64,000 bases of DNA, taken from Neofusicoccum parvum. Lineage: Eukaryota > Ascomycota > Dothideomycetes > Botryosphaeriales > Botryosphaeriaceae. The stretch lies in the NCBI GenBank assembly GCA_020912385.1, contig CP087207.1, positions 2,542,001-2,606,000 on the forward strand, in the 5' to 3' direction. The notes under the pieces are model-generated. The model was given only the letters and a program-made list of their open reading frames with translations. It ran no database searches and had not been told where the DNA came from. A program made the position numbers and the translations under genes. How positions within the stretch are numbered: position 1 is the first letter of the stretch; the number at the start of each line of letters is the position of its first letter. This document shows positions 31,670 through 43,717 of this stretch, in pieces.

Positions 31670-32032
31670 CTTGTCAAAATCTCGTCAAGATGATATCACA
31701 GAGGATGTGATGTGCAAACGATGGCCGGAACAAATCGGAAGAGCCTCTTTATTCTCGCTGGCAGAAGCGATATATGTGTTGTGGGAAGTCTCCTTTTTCC
31801 GTACCATTCCAGCTGCTTGGACAAGTTTGTCTGTCATTGTCACTTGAGACAACAGCAACCATCATAGATCACACTCACAGGAGGCAGCGGGGAGCCATAC
31901 CAAACATCAAGAGTCATTAGCCAATCTCATTATATCTCTTACGCCCACCCGACCAAATTAACAATCTCACGGGATATCAAAAACCAAACCCATCCCCCTC
32001 AAGCAAGAGCCGCACCGCACCGCACCACCCTC
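31670..32032. other. intergenic
   Basis: Promoter of the 119 aa gene and 3' flank of the next minus-strand gene. Nothing else seen. Confidence 0.4.
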
Positions 32033-32631
32033 CTACTTCTTCCCGCCGAACCAGCCCCCGAAGTACCCGCCGGCGGCCTTGGCGCCCTCAGCCGCCTTCG
32101 CGCCGCCGTCCTTCGCGCCCTCGGCGACGGGGTCCACGACGTCGGCCAGCGGGCCGGGCGCGGTGCCGCCCTGGTCGTCCTTGCCGCCGCGCTCGGCGCG
32201 GTTGACGCCCTCCTTGGACACGGCGTCGCCGAGCGGCTGGGCGAGGCCGCCCTGGCCGACCTGCCCGGCGGCCAGGTTGTGCACGTCGTCCTGCAGCTTG
32301 TCGACGCCGTCGTTGCCGGTGACCTTGGTTTTGGCGAGGTTGTCTGTGGCGGCCCGTCCATCCGTCGTCAGCGGCCTTGCGCTCTGGTGTTTTGGATGGG
32401 GGCTTGGGCGGGGTGGGGGAGGGAAGTGGAATTACCTTTCGTGGCGTAGCTGGCCTTGTTGTCTTTGGTGAAGTACTTGAGGTACTGGTCCTCGACCCAC
32501 GGCATCCAGCGCTCGTACTGCGTGTTGTACTGCTTCTTGGTCCACTCCATTGCTTCTTTGGGCGCGCGCTTGATCTTGCGGAGCTTCTGCTTGCGGGGCG
32601 AGGGCGGCGGGATGTTCTGTATGGAAGCCAT
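32033..32631 (-). CDS. small hypothetical protein with Gly/aromatic C-terminus
   Basis: Two exons (32436-32631, 32033-32343) with a 92 bp intron (GTAATT donor, CTGAC branch, CCACAG acceptor) give 168 aa. Residues 1-35 are basic (SPRKQKLRKIKRAPKEAMEW). A conserved-looking helical part with many aromatics follows (YNTQYERWMPWVEDQYLKYF), then a polar Gly/Asp/Lys-rich low-complexity region, ending GGYFGGWFGGKK. No signal peptide or membrane helix. The splice join KDNLAKTKVTGNDGVDKLQD keeps the frame and avoids the stops that follow unspliced. I recognise no domain. The hydrophilic Gly/Ala/Lys-rich composition recalls stress-related disordered proteins, but this is only a resemblance. Confidence 0.65.
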
Positions 32632-34074
32632 GGCGTGTGAGTTTGCGGTTCCGGCTGCTGAACGACGGTGTGCAGAAAAAGAATATGCTATAGGCGGAGG
32701 GCTGGGTGCGGGGTATGTAGGGGGACGGTCTGGGGAATCAAAGAAAGGGAATCTGGTCTTGAGCAGAGCAGAACAGTCGGAAATTTAAACCTACCGAGAG
32801 CCAAAGATCACTGGAATGCTTCGTGTGTGCTCGGCAGTGGTCGCGTGTGCCAGGCAGTGCAATCTGTCTCGCTTCTGACCGTGGACGGATTCGGTGGTCC
32901 GGGCCTGGTGGGCAAGGGCTGGGTTGCTATAGTCGGAGTACAAGAGGGAGACGGGCGGCCAGGTCGGTGACTGCCGCCACATTTTAAGGGTGCACGCGGA
33001 CACAGGAGCAGGTTAGCCAGGTCACAGAGTCCAGACGTGCGATGGCGACACGGCAGATGATGCGCTTCCGGGTACGTCATCTGCCAGCCGTCTCGCATCG
33101 TGGCTGGCGGCCGTTGATAGGCGCATCCCTGCAAGCCGCGACCGGAATCTTGGAAAGTCGCGACTCATCGTCAGCCGCGCCAGTCTCGAGAGCCATGCGA
33201 CGCCCGCTGCTGGCCAACCGCTGTGCAGCTGCGGCGGCGGAACAACGCTTCTCCACCGTCTGGACGATTGACTGATATGCCATTGCCATGCCTACGCTTT
33301 TAACTGAAAACAGGAACAAACATCTCATCCAGTAGTAACAGGCTCGTCTCCGCATGCTCTTCCTTTTCCAAGAAAGCTGTAAAAAAAGAAAACCCAAGAC
33401 GCGTTTCTGCGTGTCAAGCCCTCTTGCTCCATGCTCCCGGCCCGTGAGGGGGTATCGTTGCCGTCGTCGTTCGTCGTAAAATCCGAATCGACTCCGTCCA
33501 AAAAAAAGGCAATCCATGCCTGCCAACTGCGCCGAAGCCTCCATGCTCCAACAACTATGCCTCCCGCGTCCACCTCTAGAAGTCTCTCCACTGCTCCCAG
33601 ACTCGTATTCCTACAAGCTGCTCAAGAGAGCGAAAAGAGATTGCCGACGGGCGAACTTTTATAACACAAGAAAAATTTACGAGTACAAATCAGATCTGTC
33701 TAGTCGTGGCCAGTAAAAAACCAAGGGAATGTTGGGTGCCGTCGGGCGGTCGTGGGTCGGAGAGGAAGCCTTCGTACCGTGGATGAGATAGTGACAAAAC
33801 GGAAAGAAGCCAGCAGATGAGCCGTCGTGATGCGCTGCGTGTCGTCTGGAGTCGTCCGAGAAATGCCGATGCGCCAAACAGATGGAAGCATACGCCAGGA
33901 ACTGGGAGCAAGGAAAAGCAGGCATCATGTACCAGCGCCGCAGAAATGCTAAGGATACGCTGATGGAATGCAGAATATGTGCGGGGAATCAGGGTTTAAG
34001 AAAGCGTAGGAGGTGTGAAGGGTATTCTAGAGGTAGGAGAGGTAGAGGGAATGTCGATCAAGTTTAAAAGTTAT
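32632..34074. other. intergenic
   Basis: 1.4 kb between two minus-strand genes. A 155-codon frame (33077-33544, minus) has mixed composition without domains and is not called. The right end is probably the 3' UTR of the large disordered-protein gene. Confidence 0.4.
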
Positions 34075-37000
34075 TTAAGTTTCCTGCCGGAGGCGTCGGG
34101 ACAGGCTAGCAGTGCGCCCGAGGCCGGAAGTGGCGGCAGGCGCCACCGATCGCGGTGTGGAGTTCTGATAGAAGCTCAGCCTCTGTCGGCGTTCTTCGCT
34201 GCCGAACCCCTCGCTGGAACGGGGGCTCTCTTGAGCCGGCGTGCGTTCATAACGGCGTTCGCGTAGGAAGGAGGACGGAGGAATGTGCGAGGTCGGACTG
34301 TCGTTCGCGGCCACGGCACCGTTGGGTCGCCTGACAGAAGTGGCGTGTTGCAGCGCAACAGCTGAAGCGCCATCCGGAAGGGGCACGTTCGAGGTGTATT
34401 CCCTCGAAAGTCTGTTGCTGCGGTTGCCATGGCTCTGGCGGTTCTGAGCGAAGTCGGTCATGGCTCGAGAGGGGACCCGAAGACTTTGGGTCTCCTCCTC
34501 TAGGTCCGGCTGGTCATCGTTGTTGACAGTTGCACGGCGGGGACGGCCATTGAGGAGAGAAGTGCCTGCTCTTTGCTGGTACCTGGAACCCTGCGTGGGC
34601 GTGGTCCTGTCACGTTCCGGCCCATCTCGCGGGCTGTTGCCGGCACTACCCGTCGCAAGCATGCTCGTGCGACGGGCTTCAATGCGATTAAGAGCCCGGC
34701 TAGGGCTGTTTCTCATCTCGCCCTCGGGTTCTGCGCTCCCACCTCGCGGTGGTAGCTGATCCCGTTCCCTGTCACGGTCACGGTCCCGTTCGCGCTCCCC
34801 GTTCATTTGCACACTCTGTCTCCTGCTCGGAGGAGGCGCCAAACCAGGTGATTTCAGACCCTGAATCTTTCCATTCAGAGAATTATCGCAGAGTGCGATG
34901 CAGAGTTCCGTCAAGCTTCGACACATGTTGTCCGCCTTCCTCCTCAGCTGGCGTTCGCTCGTCGGGGCTCCACTGTTCGAGACAGCGGAGCTCTGGTTAC
35001 CTCCGTTTGTGATGGCGGCCAGTTCCAGCGCGTCAGTGGCCGTAGCCTCCAACATGCGATAAAATGAAGGATTCATTGTGTCCTTGCATTTTGCGAGCGC
35101 GGAATGGAGAAGTGGGTGGCTGGAGCCGGCGGCACCTGCAACTGCTGCGCCGGACACCGTCGTTTCTGGCGGTGAGGCACTCGTCTTCCTCAGTTGTTTG
35201 GGGGAAGCGGTGACAGAGGTTGCTTGCGTAGTGGCGGTTCGCGGTCGCTGCGAGTCGGTATAGCTCGTGACCGCTGCACCCGATGTCGGAGGCATCTTTC
35301 CAGTGAGCTCTAATTTCTTGATGCGGGACTTCAGTTCGTCCAATTCGTCCCAGACAGTCGAGGTAGCAGTCGTGGAGTCGAGCGATTCGGAGCCGTCGTG
35401 GCCGTCGCTCGTGCGGGATTGCTGCTCGGGCTTGGACAGAATCTCAGGCGAGCTTTCCAAGGGAGTGGTGGGTTGATTGTAACGCGAAGAATACGTAAGA
35501 TTGCTTGACCGGTACCGATTCTCACGCGCCGCGGCGTCACGCGTCGCGGCAGCCGCGCGGGAAGGGTCCGGGATCGACGACCTCCTATTTGGGGGAGATT
35601 CGTCTTGATCTCGTGTTCGCGACGACGAGAGGCCAAAGGAGCCTGATGAGCTCATTCCAAACGACCGCACTCGGGAACCATCAGCCGGGAATGAGGCAGT
35701 GACGGCAGAGTGCGGTTCGCGTGCTGATAATGGTGATTGGTAGGATGGTGAGGGTAGGTTGGACGCCCGCCTGATGTGCGAGTGCAGTCGCGTCTGAATG
35801 GCGGTGGGGGTCTTGATGCCGGTGTCGATGCTGGGACGGATGACAGGCGAATTCAGAGAATTCGCGGGGAGAGATTGCCTGCTCATACGAGCGATTCTTG
35901 ACTGGTCTATGTATCAGCGAGGGGCCGTCGCAATGCGGGCGTGTTATGAAGGGAGGGCCGGTCGCGAGCCAAAAAGAAGCAAATTTAGGTATAATAGAGC
36001 ACTAGCAATCAATCGGAAGAAAGCCGCAGATAAGGACGGCGGTAGCGCAACGGTAGCGAGTCGAAAGTGGGCTCAGGTCTTACGCAAACGCGCATTTAGG
36101 CGCGCGATCAAAGCACGATTCAGGGATGCGCCGCAAGTAGATTGTGGAAGTGCACTGACTTACCCGTCTTCGTTCAACCTTTACCGTATCATCATCCCCG
36201 TCGGGGTTGCGGGGGCTGTCTTGCGCAATATTTAGAAACAGGTCCTCGCTACTTGAACCCTTTGCGTCGCGCGCATAGTCGCCGCTGCGGTCGTCAGGCC
36301 GGCTGCGGTGCGAGTACGCAAAGTCGTAGTCGGATTGGCTGTCGGAGAAGCTGTTGTTAGCCATTGCACTCCCCCGGCTGGTCGAGAAACTCCTGCGCGC
36401 AGGCGTCTGCGGATTCGGGCTCGTGGCGCGCGAGCTCGGGAGGCTCCTGGACCTGCTGGATCGTCTCCCGCTGTGTGCGTGTGCCTTGACGGTGGTGTCG
36501 CTGGTGGTGCGGGTATGGCGGTGGCTGGCGGCCGGCGCGGGCTCGGTCGAGGAAAAGGGCGAGAATTGCGGCTGGGCCTGGGGGACGTCGGCTGGGCTCT
36601 GGGAGCGACGCGCAACGTCGGATGTGTTGGATCGTCGTCGCGTTATCAGGGCAATTGGCGGACCGTACGAGGTCTCAATACCATGGCTGCTGTGCGAGGC
36701 GGGAGGCTTCCGGGACGCGGGAGATCGGGCGTCGGCGCTCGAGGGGGCGTGCGGACCGAAGTAGGAGCCAGACGACGAGACGCTGCTGGGCGTGGGCCGG
36801 GTCGCGGTGGACGAGCTGCTGAGGCGGCGGGCGCGGGCGGACGAGGGAGTGCCGGAGGCCAAGGGAGAGCTGGTGGTGCTGGTGCTCGGGGCGCGCTGGG
36901 CGGGCGGCGTGTGTTGGTGGTGCTGGAGATGTCGGTCACGGTGCCGAGACGCACTGTCCGCCGGAGAGAGCGCGAGCGGGGGACGCGGCTGCAGTGGGCG

Positions 37001-37156
37001 CGGAGACGGCTGGCCGGCGTGCGAGCGCGAGGCGTGGTGCGGTGATGAGGGCGGTGGTGCGGCTGCAGCAGCGGGCTCTCGTGGGGATTGTGTTGTTCTG
37101 AAACTCCGGTGAGAGGAGCTGCGCGCTGGCACCGGCCGTTTGATGTGGGCTTCCAT
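34075..37156 (-). CDS. large Ser/Arg/Pro-rich disordered protein (fungal 'LPXTG-domain' annotation type)
   Basis: Two exons (36164-37156, 34075-35901) with a 262 bp intron (GTAAGT donor, GACCAG acceptor) give 939 aa from the ATG at 37156. An in-frame upstream ATG (37315) would add 53 residues. The protein is dominated by Ser, Pro, Arg and His low-complexity sequence. The join VERRRSRIARMSRQSLPANS is the conserved centre. Ordered islands are a short coiled coil (WDELDELKSRIKKLEL) and two helical blocks, CKDTMNPSFYRMLEATATDA and ADNMCRSLTELCIALCDNSL. Homologues in filamentous fungi often carry an 'LPXTG-motif' label, but I see no signal peptide or wall anchor, so a cytosolic or nuclear scaffold seems likelier. 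Head to head with SNW1. Role unknown. Confidence 0.8.
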
Positions 37157-38144
37157 ATCCTTGTCCGGGGGGCTGGCCCCAGTGGTGCACTGCTGTGCTA
37201 CGACGCGTGCGGACAACAACAAAATCTCGCCGTCCCGGGCCGCATCAAGAGCCCGCCGCAGGTCTCGGAACGCAGGGCATCGCAGCTCAGGAGGAGGAGG
37301 AGAGGCTCGCCGCAAGTGCGACGCCGCACCTTTCCCTTCTCCGCAGTGCTGGGTGCCGGCGGCCTATCGCCGGCCTAGTAACGTGATGCTGCAAAGCCTA
37401 TCACAGGTGGCGGGCATGGGGAAGCACGATCAACGCCATTAGGCAATGCTTGTCAGGCACAAATGCAGAGGCTGGCGAAAGTCAATCCGGCGGCCGCTCC
37501 GTTTGCGTGCCAGAGCTGAGCATCGTCACCACCGCAGCCGCCGCGTCCTAGCGCCCTGGCGCCTCTCAGCGGCGCGCGCACTCAGATGGTCCTGCAGGAA
37601 CGCACCTCCCGGGAGGCCGAATGCCAGACGCACTCCCGCGCCCCAGGAACGCATCCCCGCCCAGCCCACAGTCCCGTCTAGGCCTGAAACTGTTGGTGCA
37701 GCGTGGTGGAGAGCAGCCGGAGCGCGCGCCTGCGACAGCCCTACGAGACAGGATTGTCGCGGCTCCCTATTGCAGCCCGGGACGAGGCAGGAGCAGCGCA
37801 AGCTGCAGCCCACAGGCCAGCGGCACGAGCTCAATCGCGCATACGCGATAATAATGCGCGCCAAATTAAGACGAATTTTCTCTTCGAGAAGACGGCGGCG
37901 CTTGAGTGCGTGCGTGCCGGCGAGCCTTCCTGTGGCGGCCTAGCGCGGTTTCAGACTGGCGCCATTTGACTCGCTTCTCCAGAGAGGGGCAGCCCTGCTC
38001 AAGTCGGGCATTCTGTACGGTAACAGTCTGACTAAGGGCGACGGTCACGTGAACCCTTCGTCAGAGCTTGGCGGCGCCCGTTTTGACCTCGACAACTCGC
38101 CTCGTCGGCCTGACACCCACGCGCCCAACCACAGCGACGCCACC
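37157..38144. promoter_or_regulatory. divergent promoter region, disordered-protein gene / SNW1
   Basis: 988 bp between divergent start codons, GC-rich. No credible coding sequence; binding sites not assigned. Confidence 0.45.
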
Positions 38145-39917
38145 ATGTCTGCCGGCCTCTCGCTCTCGCGGGCACTGCCGAAGCCCAAGTACACCGGCGA
38201 AGATGAGGACCTCCCCGCCCACGCCCAGCCGCGCGGTCCACGCGTCGTGGGTGCCTCCGAAATCGACCAGACGCAGATCGTGCTGAAGAAGTCCGGCCCG
38301 CCCCCGTACGGCCAGCGCGCAGGGTGGCGCCCTCGCTCGCAGGAAGACTATGGCGATGGAGGCGCGTTCCCCGAGGTTCCAGTCGCGCAATACCCGTTGG
38401 ACATGGGCAGAAAAAGCACATCGAGCTCCAACGCGCTCGCGATCCAGGTCGACGCCGAAGGGAAGGTGAAATACGACGCGATCGCCCGCCGGGGACACAG
38501 CGAGAACCGCATCGTGCACGCTTCGTTCAAGGACCTGATTCCGCTGCGCCAGCGCGCCGACATTGGCGAGATTTCGCTGGACCGCCCGTCCGATGACCAG
38601 GTTGCCGAGACGAAGAAGAAGACGGAGGAAGCTCTGGCGAAGTTGGTTTCTGGCGCGGTCGCAGCACAGAAACCGAAGACGGTTGCAGGCACGACTCGGA
38701 AGGCACCGACTTACGTGCGCTACACGCCAGCAAACCAGATGGGAGACAACAGCAAGAAGCAGGACAGGATCATGAAGATTGTGGAAAGACAGGTCGACCC
38801 GATGGAACCGCCCAAGTTCAAGCACAAGAAGGTGCCCCGCGGACCGCCAAGCCCACCGCCGCCTGTAATGCATTCGCCGCCGCGCAAATTGACAGCCGAA
38901 GACCAGGAAGCATGGAGGATTCCTCCACCGGTCTCCAACTGGAAGAATCCGAAGGGTTATACTGTGCCGTTAGACAAGCGTTTGGCAGCAGATGGACGCG
39001 GTCTGCAGGATGTCACCATCAATGACAAGTTTGCGCAGTTCGCTGAGGCTTTGTTCACGGCAGATAGGCATGCTAGAGAGGAGGTCAAGCAGCGTGCCTT
39101 GATGCAACAGAAACTAGCAGAGAAGGAGAAGCTACAGAAGGAGGAGCATCTGCGCTCACTAGCAATGAAGGCCCGCGAGCAAGCTTCCGGTGGTTCAAGA
39201 AGAGACCCACGGGGTGGCTCCCGATCCAGAAGCAGGAGCCCGTCAGAATACTCTTCGAGATCTGAGAGCGAAGAAGAGGATGCTGTCAGGGAGAGAGAAG
39301 AGATGAGGCGTGAGAGGCGGAGGGAGGCTGAGAAGCAGTTGCGGCAGTCGCGTATGGGCACTGAACGGCGAATTCAGATGATGGCGAGGGAGCAGAACCG
39401 CGACATCTCAGAAAAGGTTGCATTGGGAATTGCAAAGCCAAGCCAGTCATCAGAAACCATGTACGATTCCCGGTTGTTCAACCAAACGAGCGGATTCGAC
39501 ACGGGATTCAACGAGGATCAAGCCTACGACAAACCACTTTTTGCCGCCCAAGATGCTCTCCACAGTATCTATCGGCCGAAGCTCAATCAAGACGATGACG
39601 ATGATGGTGGAGAGACGCTCGATCACATCCAGAAATCAAGCAGGTTCGAGGTGCTCGGCAAAGTCAAGGAGGGCTTCAAGGGTGCAGACACCGCCGATGT
39701 AAGAACATCCACTCTGTCAACTTCTATGACTAGTCGCTAACAAGATCAACAGCAACGCGAAGGACCTGTGCAGTTCGAGAAAGATACCGACGACCCTTTC
39801 AACATCAACCAGATGATTTCGGAAGCCACTAAGGGCGCTGCAGGAAGCAACAAGAGAAGCGTGGACGACGGGGAGGAGCGCTCCTCAAAGCGGGCCAGGG
39901 TCGAAGACGATGATTGA
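38145..39917 (+). CDS. PRP45: pre-mRNA-processing protein SNW1/Prp45 (SKIP)
   Basis: Spliceosomal NTC-related factor that bridges the active-site RNA network; also a transcription co-regulator in animals. Two exons (38145-39698, 39753-39917) with a 54 bp intron (GTAAGA, GCTAAC branch) give 572 aa. The ATG at 38145 lies in CACCATGTC context; no ATG precedes it in the extended frame. Family hallmarks: the helical N-terminus around PPPYGQRAGWRPRSQEDYGDGGAFPE, the central SNWKNPKGYTVPLDKRLAADG that names the family, the helix KFAQFAEALFTADRHAREEV, and SR/RE-rich repeats around residues 350-430. Exon 2 supplies the conserved end region (GPVQFEKDTDDPFNINQMI) and a KRAR-type basic tail. Length equals that of other filamentous-fungal homologues. 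Confidence 0.97.
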
Positions 39918-40175
39918 AGCGTTTTGCAGATCCACTGCAAACATAATTTGCGGGTCGATACCAAGTTCTCAGCATGCAACAGGCGTACCGGGGGAATTGG
40001 GTGCTAAAAAAGCGGCACATTTGTACAAACAATTGGAGACGTAATGGACCTGTACTTCTCGCGACCGCCTTGCCTCAACCATCCCCATCTCTGCGTTACT
40101 AGCATCGGGCGCTCTATACTATCTTCTAGCGCATCAAAAGTCCTCAATCCTTTCAGGTCGCCTCCCAGGCACATC

Positions 40176-40652
40176 CTATGCCCCCAACCACATCCCTAGG
40201 CTGTGCGGCGCGCTCTCAACAAACCCTAGCTTCTTGTACAGCCCCCTGGCCGGCTCGTCCGCCAGCAGCGTGATTAGCGCCCCCGGCGGCGCCCTCTCGT
40301 TGATAACAGCCAGCAGCCGCCGCAGCAGCGCCTCTCCCAACCCTTGGCGCCTATGCGCCGGCAGGACTGCCATGTCCGACAAGTGAAAATACCACCCGCC
40401 GTCGCCGATGGCGCGGATCATGGCGACGGCTTCTCCTTCTTGCGGCGTCGCCGCCGCAGCAGCGCTTGGGTCGGAGTACAGGACGGTGCACCAGGCCCAG
40501 CTGCCGGATAGGGCGCCGGCGCCTTGGGCGGGGTTTTTAGGGGAGAGGCCGCTGAGGCGGCGGAGGGAGAGGTAGGTTTCCAGCGGTGGGGGTGCGTCGT
40601 GGAAAGTGTAGCCGGGCGGGAGGGTGGTTTGGGGGCCGGTTGTGGTAGCCAT
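40176..40652 (-). CDS. GNAT-family N-acetyltransferase
   Basis: Acetyl-CoA-dependent transferase of 158 aa, single exon. The acetyl-CoA-binding motif A is clear: the strand WYFHLSDMAVLPAHRRQGLGEALLRRLL (about 87-114) contains the R/Q-x-x-G-x-G loop RRQGLG. The following strand ITLLADEPARGLYKKLGFVE is the motif B region with the typical LYKKLGF end. The N-terminal half, with PPGYTFHDAPPPLETYLSLRRLSGL, resembles fungal GNATs of unknown substrate. Its stop lies 258 bp from the convergent SNW1 stop. Substrate unknown (small amine or protein N-terminus). Confidence 0.93.
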   Translation of the reverse strand: MATTTGPQTTLPPGYTFHDAPPPLETYLSLRRLSGLSPKNPAQGAGALSGSWAWCTVLYSDPSAAAAATPQEGEAVAMIRAIGDGGWYFHLSDMAVLPAHRRQGLGEALLRRLLAVINERAPPGALITLLADEPARGLYKKLGFVESAPHSLGMWLGA

Positions 40653-41293
40653 CTGTTGAGAATTGTGCGTATGGCAATCGCTGAGTCGAATTGGCGAGTT
40701 GGGTTTTGGCGTATAACCTTGCTCTCCTGATGCTTGTAGGGGCTATGCTCGTGAGTCGACGCCTTCTTGGAATTTGGTGATAAGATGGTGATGCTGTATG
40801 GCTCAGATGATCAGATGGTAAGCGGTCGACAGACAGCTGCACACAGTATTTGTAGTCTCGACGTGGTGTGTCGAAAAAATGTCACCGCTTGCGGTGTCTA
40901 TAACGATGTTAGCGTATGCTGTATACTGGCATTTACGAGCAAGTTTAAGCCAGTTGTGAGTAAGCATCAGGCAACAGCGGATACTGGGTGTGTATTCCCA
41001 CGCGAAGAGAAGAGGAAGGTACGAAGAGACAGCAGACGGATTATCGAGCCGGGCTATGGAGCGCAGGTTCTGGACCCTGGCTGATGATCAGAGTTCCCCC
41101 GCGCATGTCATCATCGATTTTGCCCGATTCCCATTAGCTGCTACACGGCTCCTGCGACCATACGAGTATCATGTAATCTACGTTAACACCTAACATCAGC
41201 TGTATTCTTGTCTAAAAGCCAATCTGCCCCTCACCCGTCTGTGACTCCCGCGTGGTCTAAACCATCTGTCCCTACAAAGCTTCAGCAACCACA
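40653..41293. other. divergent promoter region
   Basis: 640 bp between the GNAT start (minus) and the ankyrin gene start (plus). Nothing coding seen. Confidence 0.4.
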
Positions 41294-41872
41294 ATGGACC
41301 TCTCCGCCGACGCCGACGCACAGCCGCCCGCCAGCAACGGCGAGGGCACCAACAGCGCGCCATCCACCGCCGATGCCTCCACGCGCGCTACCGCCCCGCA
41401 ACGCGTCAATGATCTCCCTACCGCAGCGCTTGAGCTCGCAGCCAAGCTCTTCGACCTTGCGCGCGCCGGCGATACCGGCACTCTCCAAGAATACCTGAAC
41501 GCCGGCATCCCCCCCAACCTTACAAACCACCAAGGCGACACGCTGCTCATGCTCGCGGCGTACCATGGCCGGCCCGACACGGTGCGCGCGTTGCTGGACA
41601 AGCGCGCCGACCCCAACGTTATCAATGGCCGTGGCCAGAGTCCGCTGGCTGGCGCGGTGTTCAAGGGACACGGCGAGGTGGTGAAGGCTCTAGTGGAGGG
41701 CGGTGGGAATACGGAGGCGGGAACGCCGAATGCAAAGGACACGGCGGTCATGTTCAAGAGGGAGGAGCTGTTTGGGGTGTTGGGCGTGGAGCCTGGCAGA
41801 GAGGTGCCTGGCATGGTGAGGCCGATGGTTCCTGGGGACGGGGCCGCAGGCGGAGATTCGTGTCCGGTATGA
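41294..41872 (+). CDS. ankyrin-repeat protein (192 aa)
   Basis: Single exon, 192 aa, ATG in CCACAATGGAC context. Residues 1-45 are disordered (Ala/Ser/Thr-rich). About three ankyrin repeats follow: LFDLARAGDTGTLQEYLNAG, then NHQGDTLLMLAAYHGRPDTV with RALLDKRADPN, then NGRGQSPLAGAVFKGHGEVV. A short tail follows with FKREELFGVLGVEPG. Such small ankyrin proteins are protein-binding adaptors; no partner is indicated. TAF11 follows in the same orientation about 400 bp downstream. Confidence 0.92.
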   Translation: MDLSADADAQPPASNGEGTNSAPSTADASTRATAPQRVNDLPTAALELAAKLFDLARAGDTGTLQEYLNAGIPPNLTNHQGDTLLMLAAYHGRPDTVRALLDKRADPNVINGRGQSPLAGAVFKGHGEVVKALVEGGGNTEAGTPNAKDTAVMFKREELFGVLGVEPGREVPGMVRPMVPGDGAAGGDSCPV

Positions 41873-42280
41873 CGCTATCACGCTGGCATGTTGCTCTTGA
41901 CATGGGGAGGGGAATCTTGCGGTCTGCGTCTATTCATTCGATTATCCAGCTTTTTTTCAACGGAAAAGATACCTTGGGCGGAAACTTAGGGAAGGAAATG
42001 TCCGGTAGAACACCACTGTATACAACACATAGTCGTCTACACGTCATTGCCACCAGCACGTCAAAATGTGTCGGTGAGGAAGAGGTCGTGGTGTCGCGCT
42101 GCGCACCTCAGCCGCCTTGTTGCACGCATCGGCGAGTCGGCGGATTCCCGCGCGGTGGCCAGGTCTTTCCGGACGCGCGCGTCACCCAAAGCTCGACGGC
42201 TACCACCACCGACGACGGAACGCCGCCCCAGGTCGCCTCCACCCCGCAATCCTCTTCGCGCACACACCTGACTGCCTGCC
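41873..42280. other. intergenic, TAF11 promoter
   Basis: About 400 bp between two plus-strand genes; T-rich near 41950, GC-rich toward the TAF11 start. Nothing else seen. Confidence 0.45.
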
Positions 42281-43717
42281 ATGGCATCGCCTCCGTCTGG
42301 GCTCAACCTGCCCAAGAAGCGCCCCTCTCTTAGTGGCCCGCTGCCTCCCAACCCAAGCAAGCGCCGCAAACCGTCCACCGGTCCCTCCGGTCTGCGCCAG
42401 ACGTCGTTTCCGCCAGAGGAGTCCGACAGGCGCGCCGAGTTCTCGCGCTCCCCCAGTGTCGACAGCCAGTTCACTACGAACACCAATACTACAAGAAAGA
42501 AGGGTCGGAAGGGCAAGGGCGGCGATGATGATGTGAGGAGCACCACGGGAACCAGTGTCAGAGGAGGCAAAGCAGGTGCTGGCGAGGCGGGAGAGAAGGC
42601 AGACGAAGAAGAAGAGGCCGACCAAGATGAGGGTGGTGAGGCGCTCGATGCGGTACTAGAAGGCCAGGGTGAGGCAGACGAGAAGCAAGAGAAAGAGCAC
42701 TTACGGTATGCCCTGCCCGGTCAGCCTGTTGTAGAACCCCTTCGATCTCTAACAGCGACATGGAAAGAATGCTTGTGGATCGCCTCGATCCGGACCAATC
42801 AGACAGATATGCGAAGTACCGCGCGGTAAAGCTGAAGAAGGAGACTGTTCGCAAGGTATGGTGTCACCACTTCCGTCGGGCACACAGAGAACTCACCTGT
42901 CCGCGTCCACCAGATCACCAACCAGACGCTCTCCCAATCAGTCCCACAATCTGTCGTCACAACCATCAACTCTTATACAAAAGTCTTCATTGGCTCTTTG
43001 ATTGAACGCGCGCGCACTGTGCAGCAGGAGTGGCAGGCCGTCGCCGAATACGCGCCCATCGACGACCCCCGCCTGCCTGCAAACCAGCAGCCACCGCCAC
43101 AGCAACAACCTCCTCTTCCCACACCTCAGCAGCAACAAGCACCTCCACCTTCCCCCGCGGCACAGACACCCGGCGCCTACCACAACCCTTACGGCTACCA
43201 GCACCTCCACCCATCCTACAATCCCAACCCATACTCCAACATCCGCATCCCAGGTCCTCCCAGCGCGACCACCTCTCCTGCACCTGGCCCCGGTGGCCCT
43301 AGCATCGCGCCTCCACACTCCCCAGCCGCCAACGGTAGCACACCCAGTCCTGCTCCGGGGGCTGCTCCCGTCCCAGCCGCCACCAACGGCACCGCTGCCG
43401 ACCCAGCCGGCGGACAAACACCAACGCCAAACGCGTCGCAAGACGCCACAGTCCCTGCATCCAGCAGCGGCACCACCTCTACAGCCGCAGACGGCAGCCC
43501 CGCCGCCAAAGATCGCACCCCCATCCCGGCCGACACGCCGCTGTTCGAGCGCCTGGCCGAGCGTGACCGCGGCCCGCTGACGCCGGACCACCTGCGCGAG
43601 GCGCTACGACGCTATAAGAAGGACCGCGAGGGCGGCGCAATGGGGTTCCTGGGTTTGAGTTTGGAGGGCCGGGAGAGGACTGCTGGACGGATGGGGGGAC
43701 GGCGGTTGTTCCGCTAA
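42281..43717 (+). CDS. TAF11: TFIID subunit TAF11 (TAFII28-like, histone fold)
   Basis: Subunit of TFIID that pairs with TAF13 through a histone fold. Three exons (42281-42705, 42756-42855, 42914-43717) with introns of 50 and 58 bp give 442 aa. Residues 1-140 are charged and disordered (Lys/Arg then Glu/Asp-rich). The histone fold (about 142-235) is encoded across all three exons: MERMLVDRLDPDQSDRYAKY, LKKETVRKITNQTLSQSVPQ, VVTTINSYTKVFIGSLIERA, matching TAF11. After it comes a Pro/Gln/Ala low-complexity region of about 130 residues, then a conserved end with PLTPDHLREALRRYKKDREG. Both splice joins fall inside the fold and restore it exactly. Confidence 0.95.

Noticed and set aside
33077..33544. 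155-codon minus-strand frame
   Set aside because: No domain or signal features; lies in an intergenic region with competing frames.
36035..36065. tRNA-like D-arm word (GGTAGCGCAACGGTAGCG)
   Set aside because: No matching anticodon or T arm with a GTTCRA box at the right distance; it also lies within the intron of the large disordered-protein gene.
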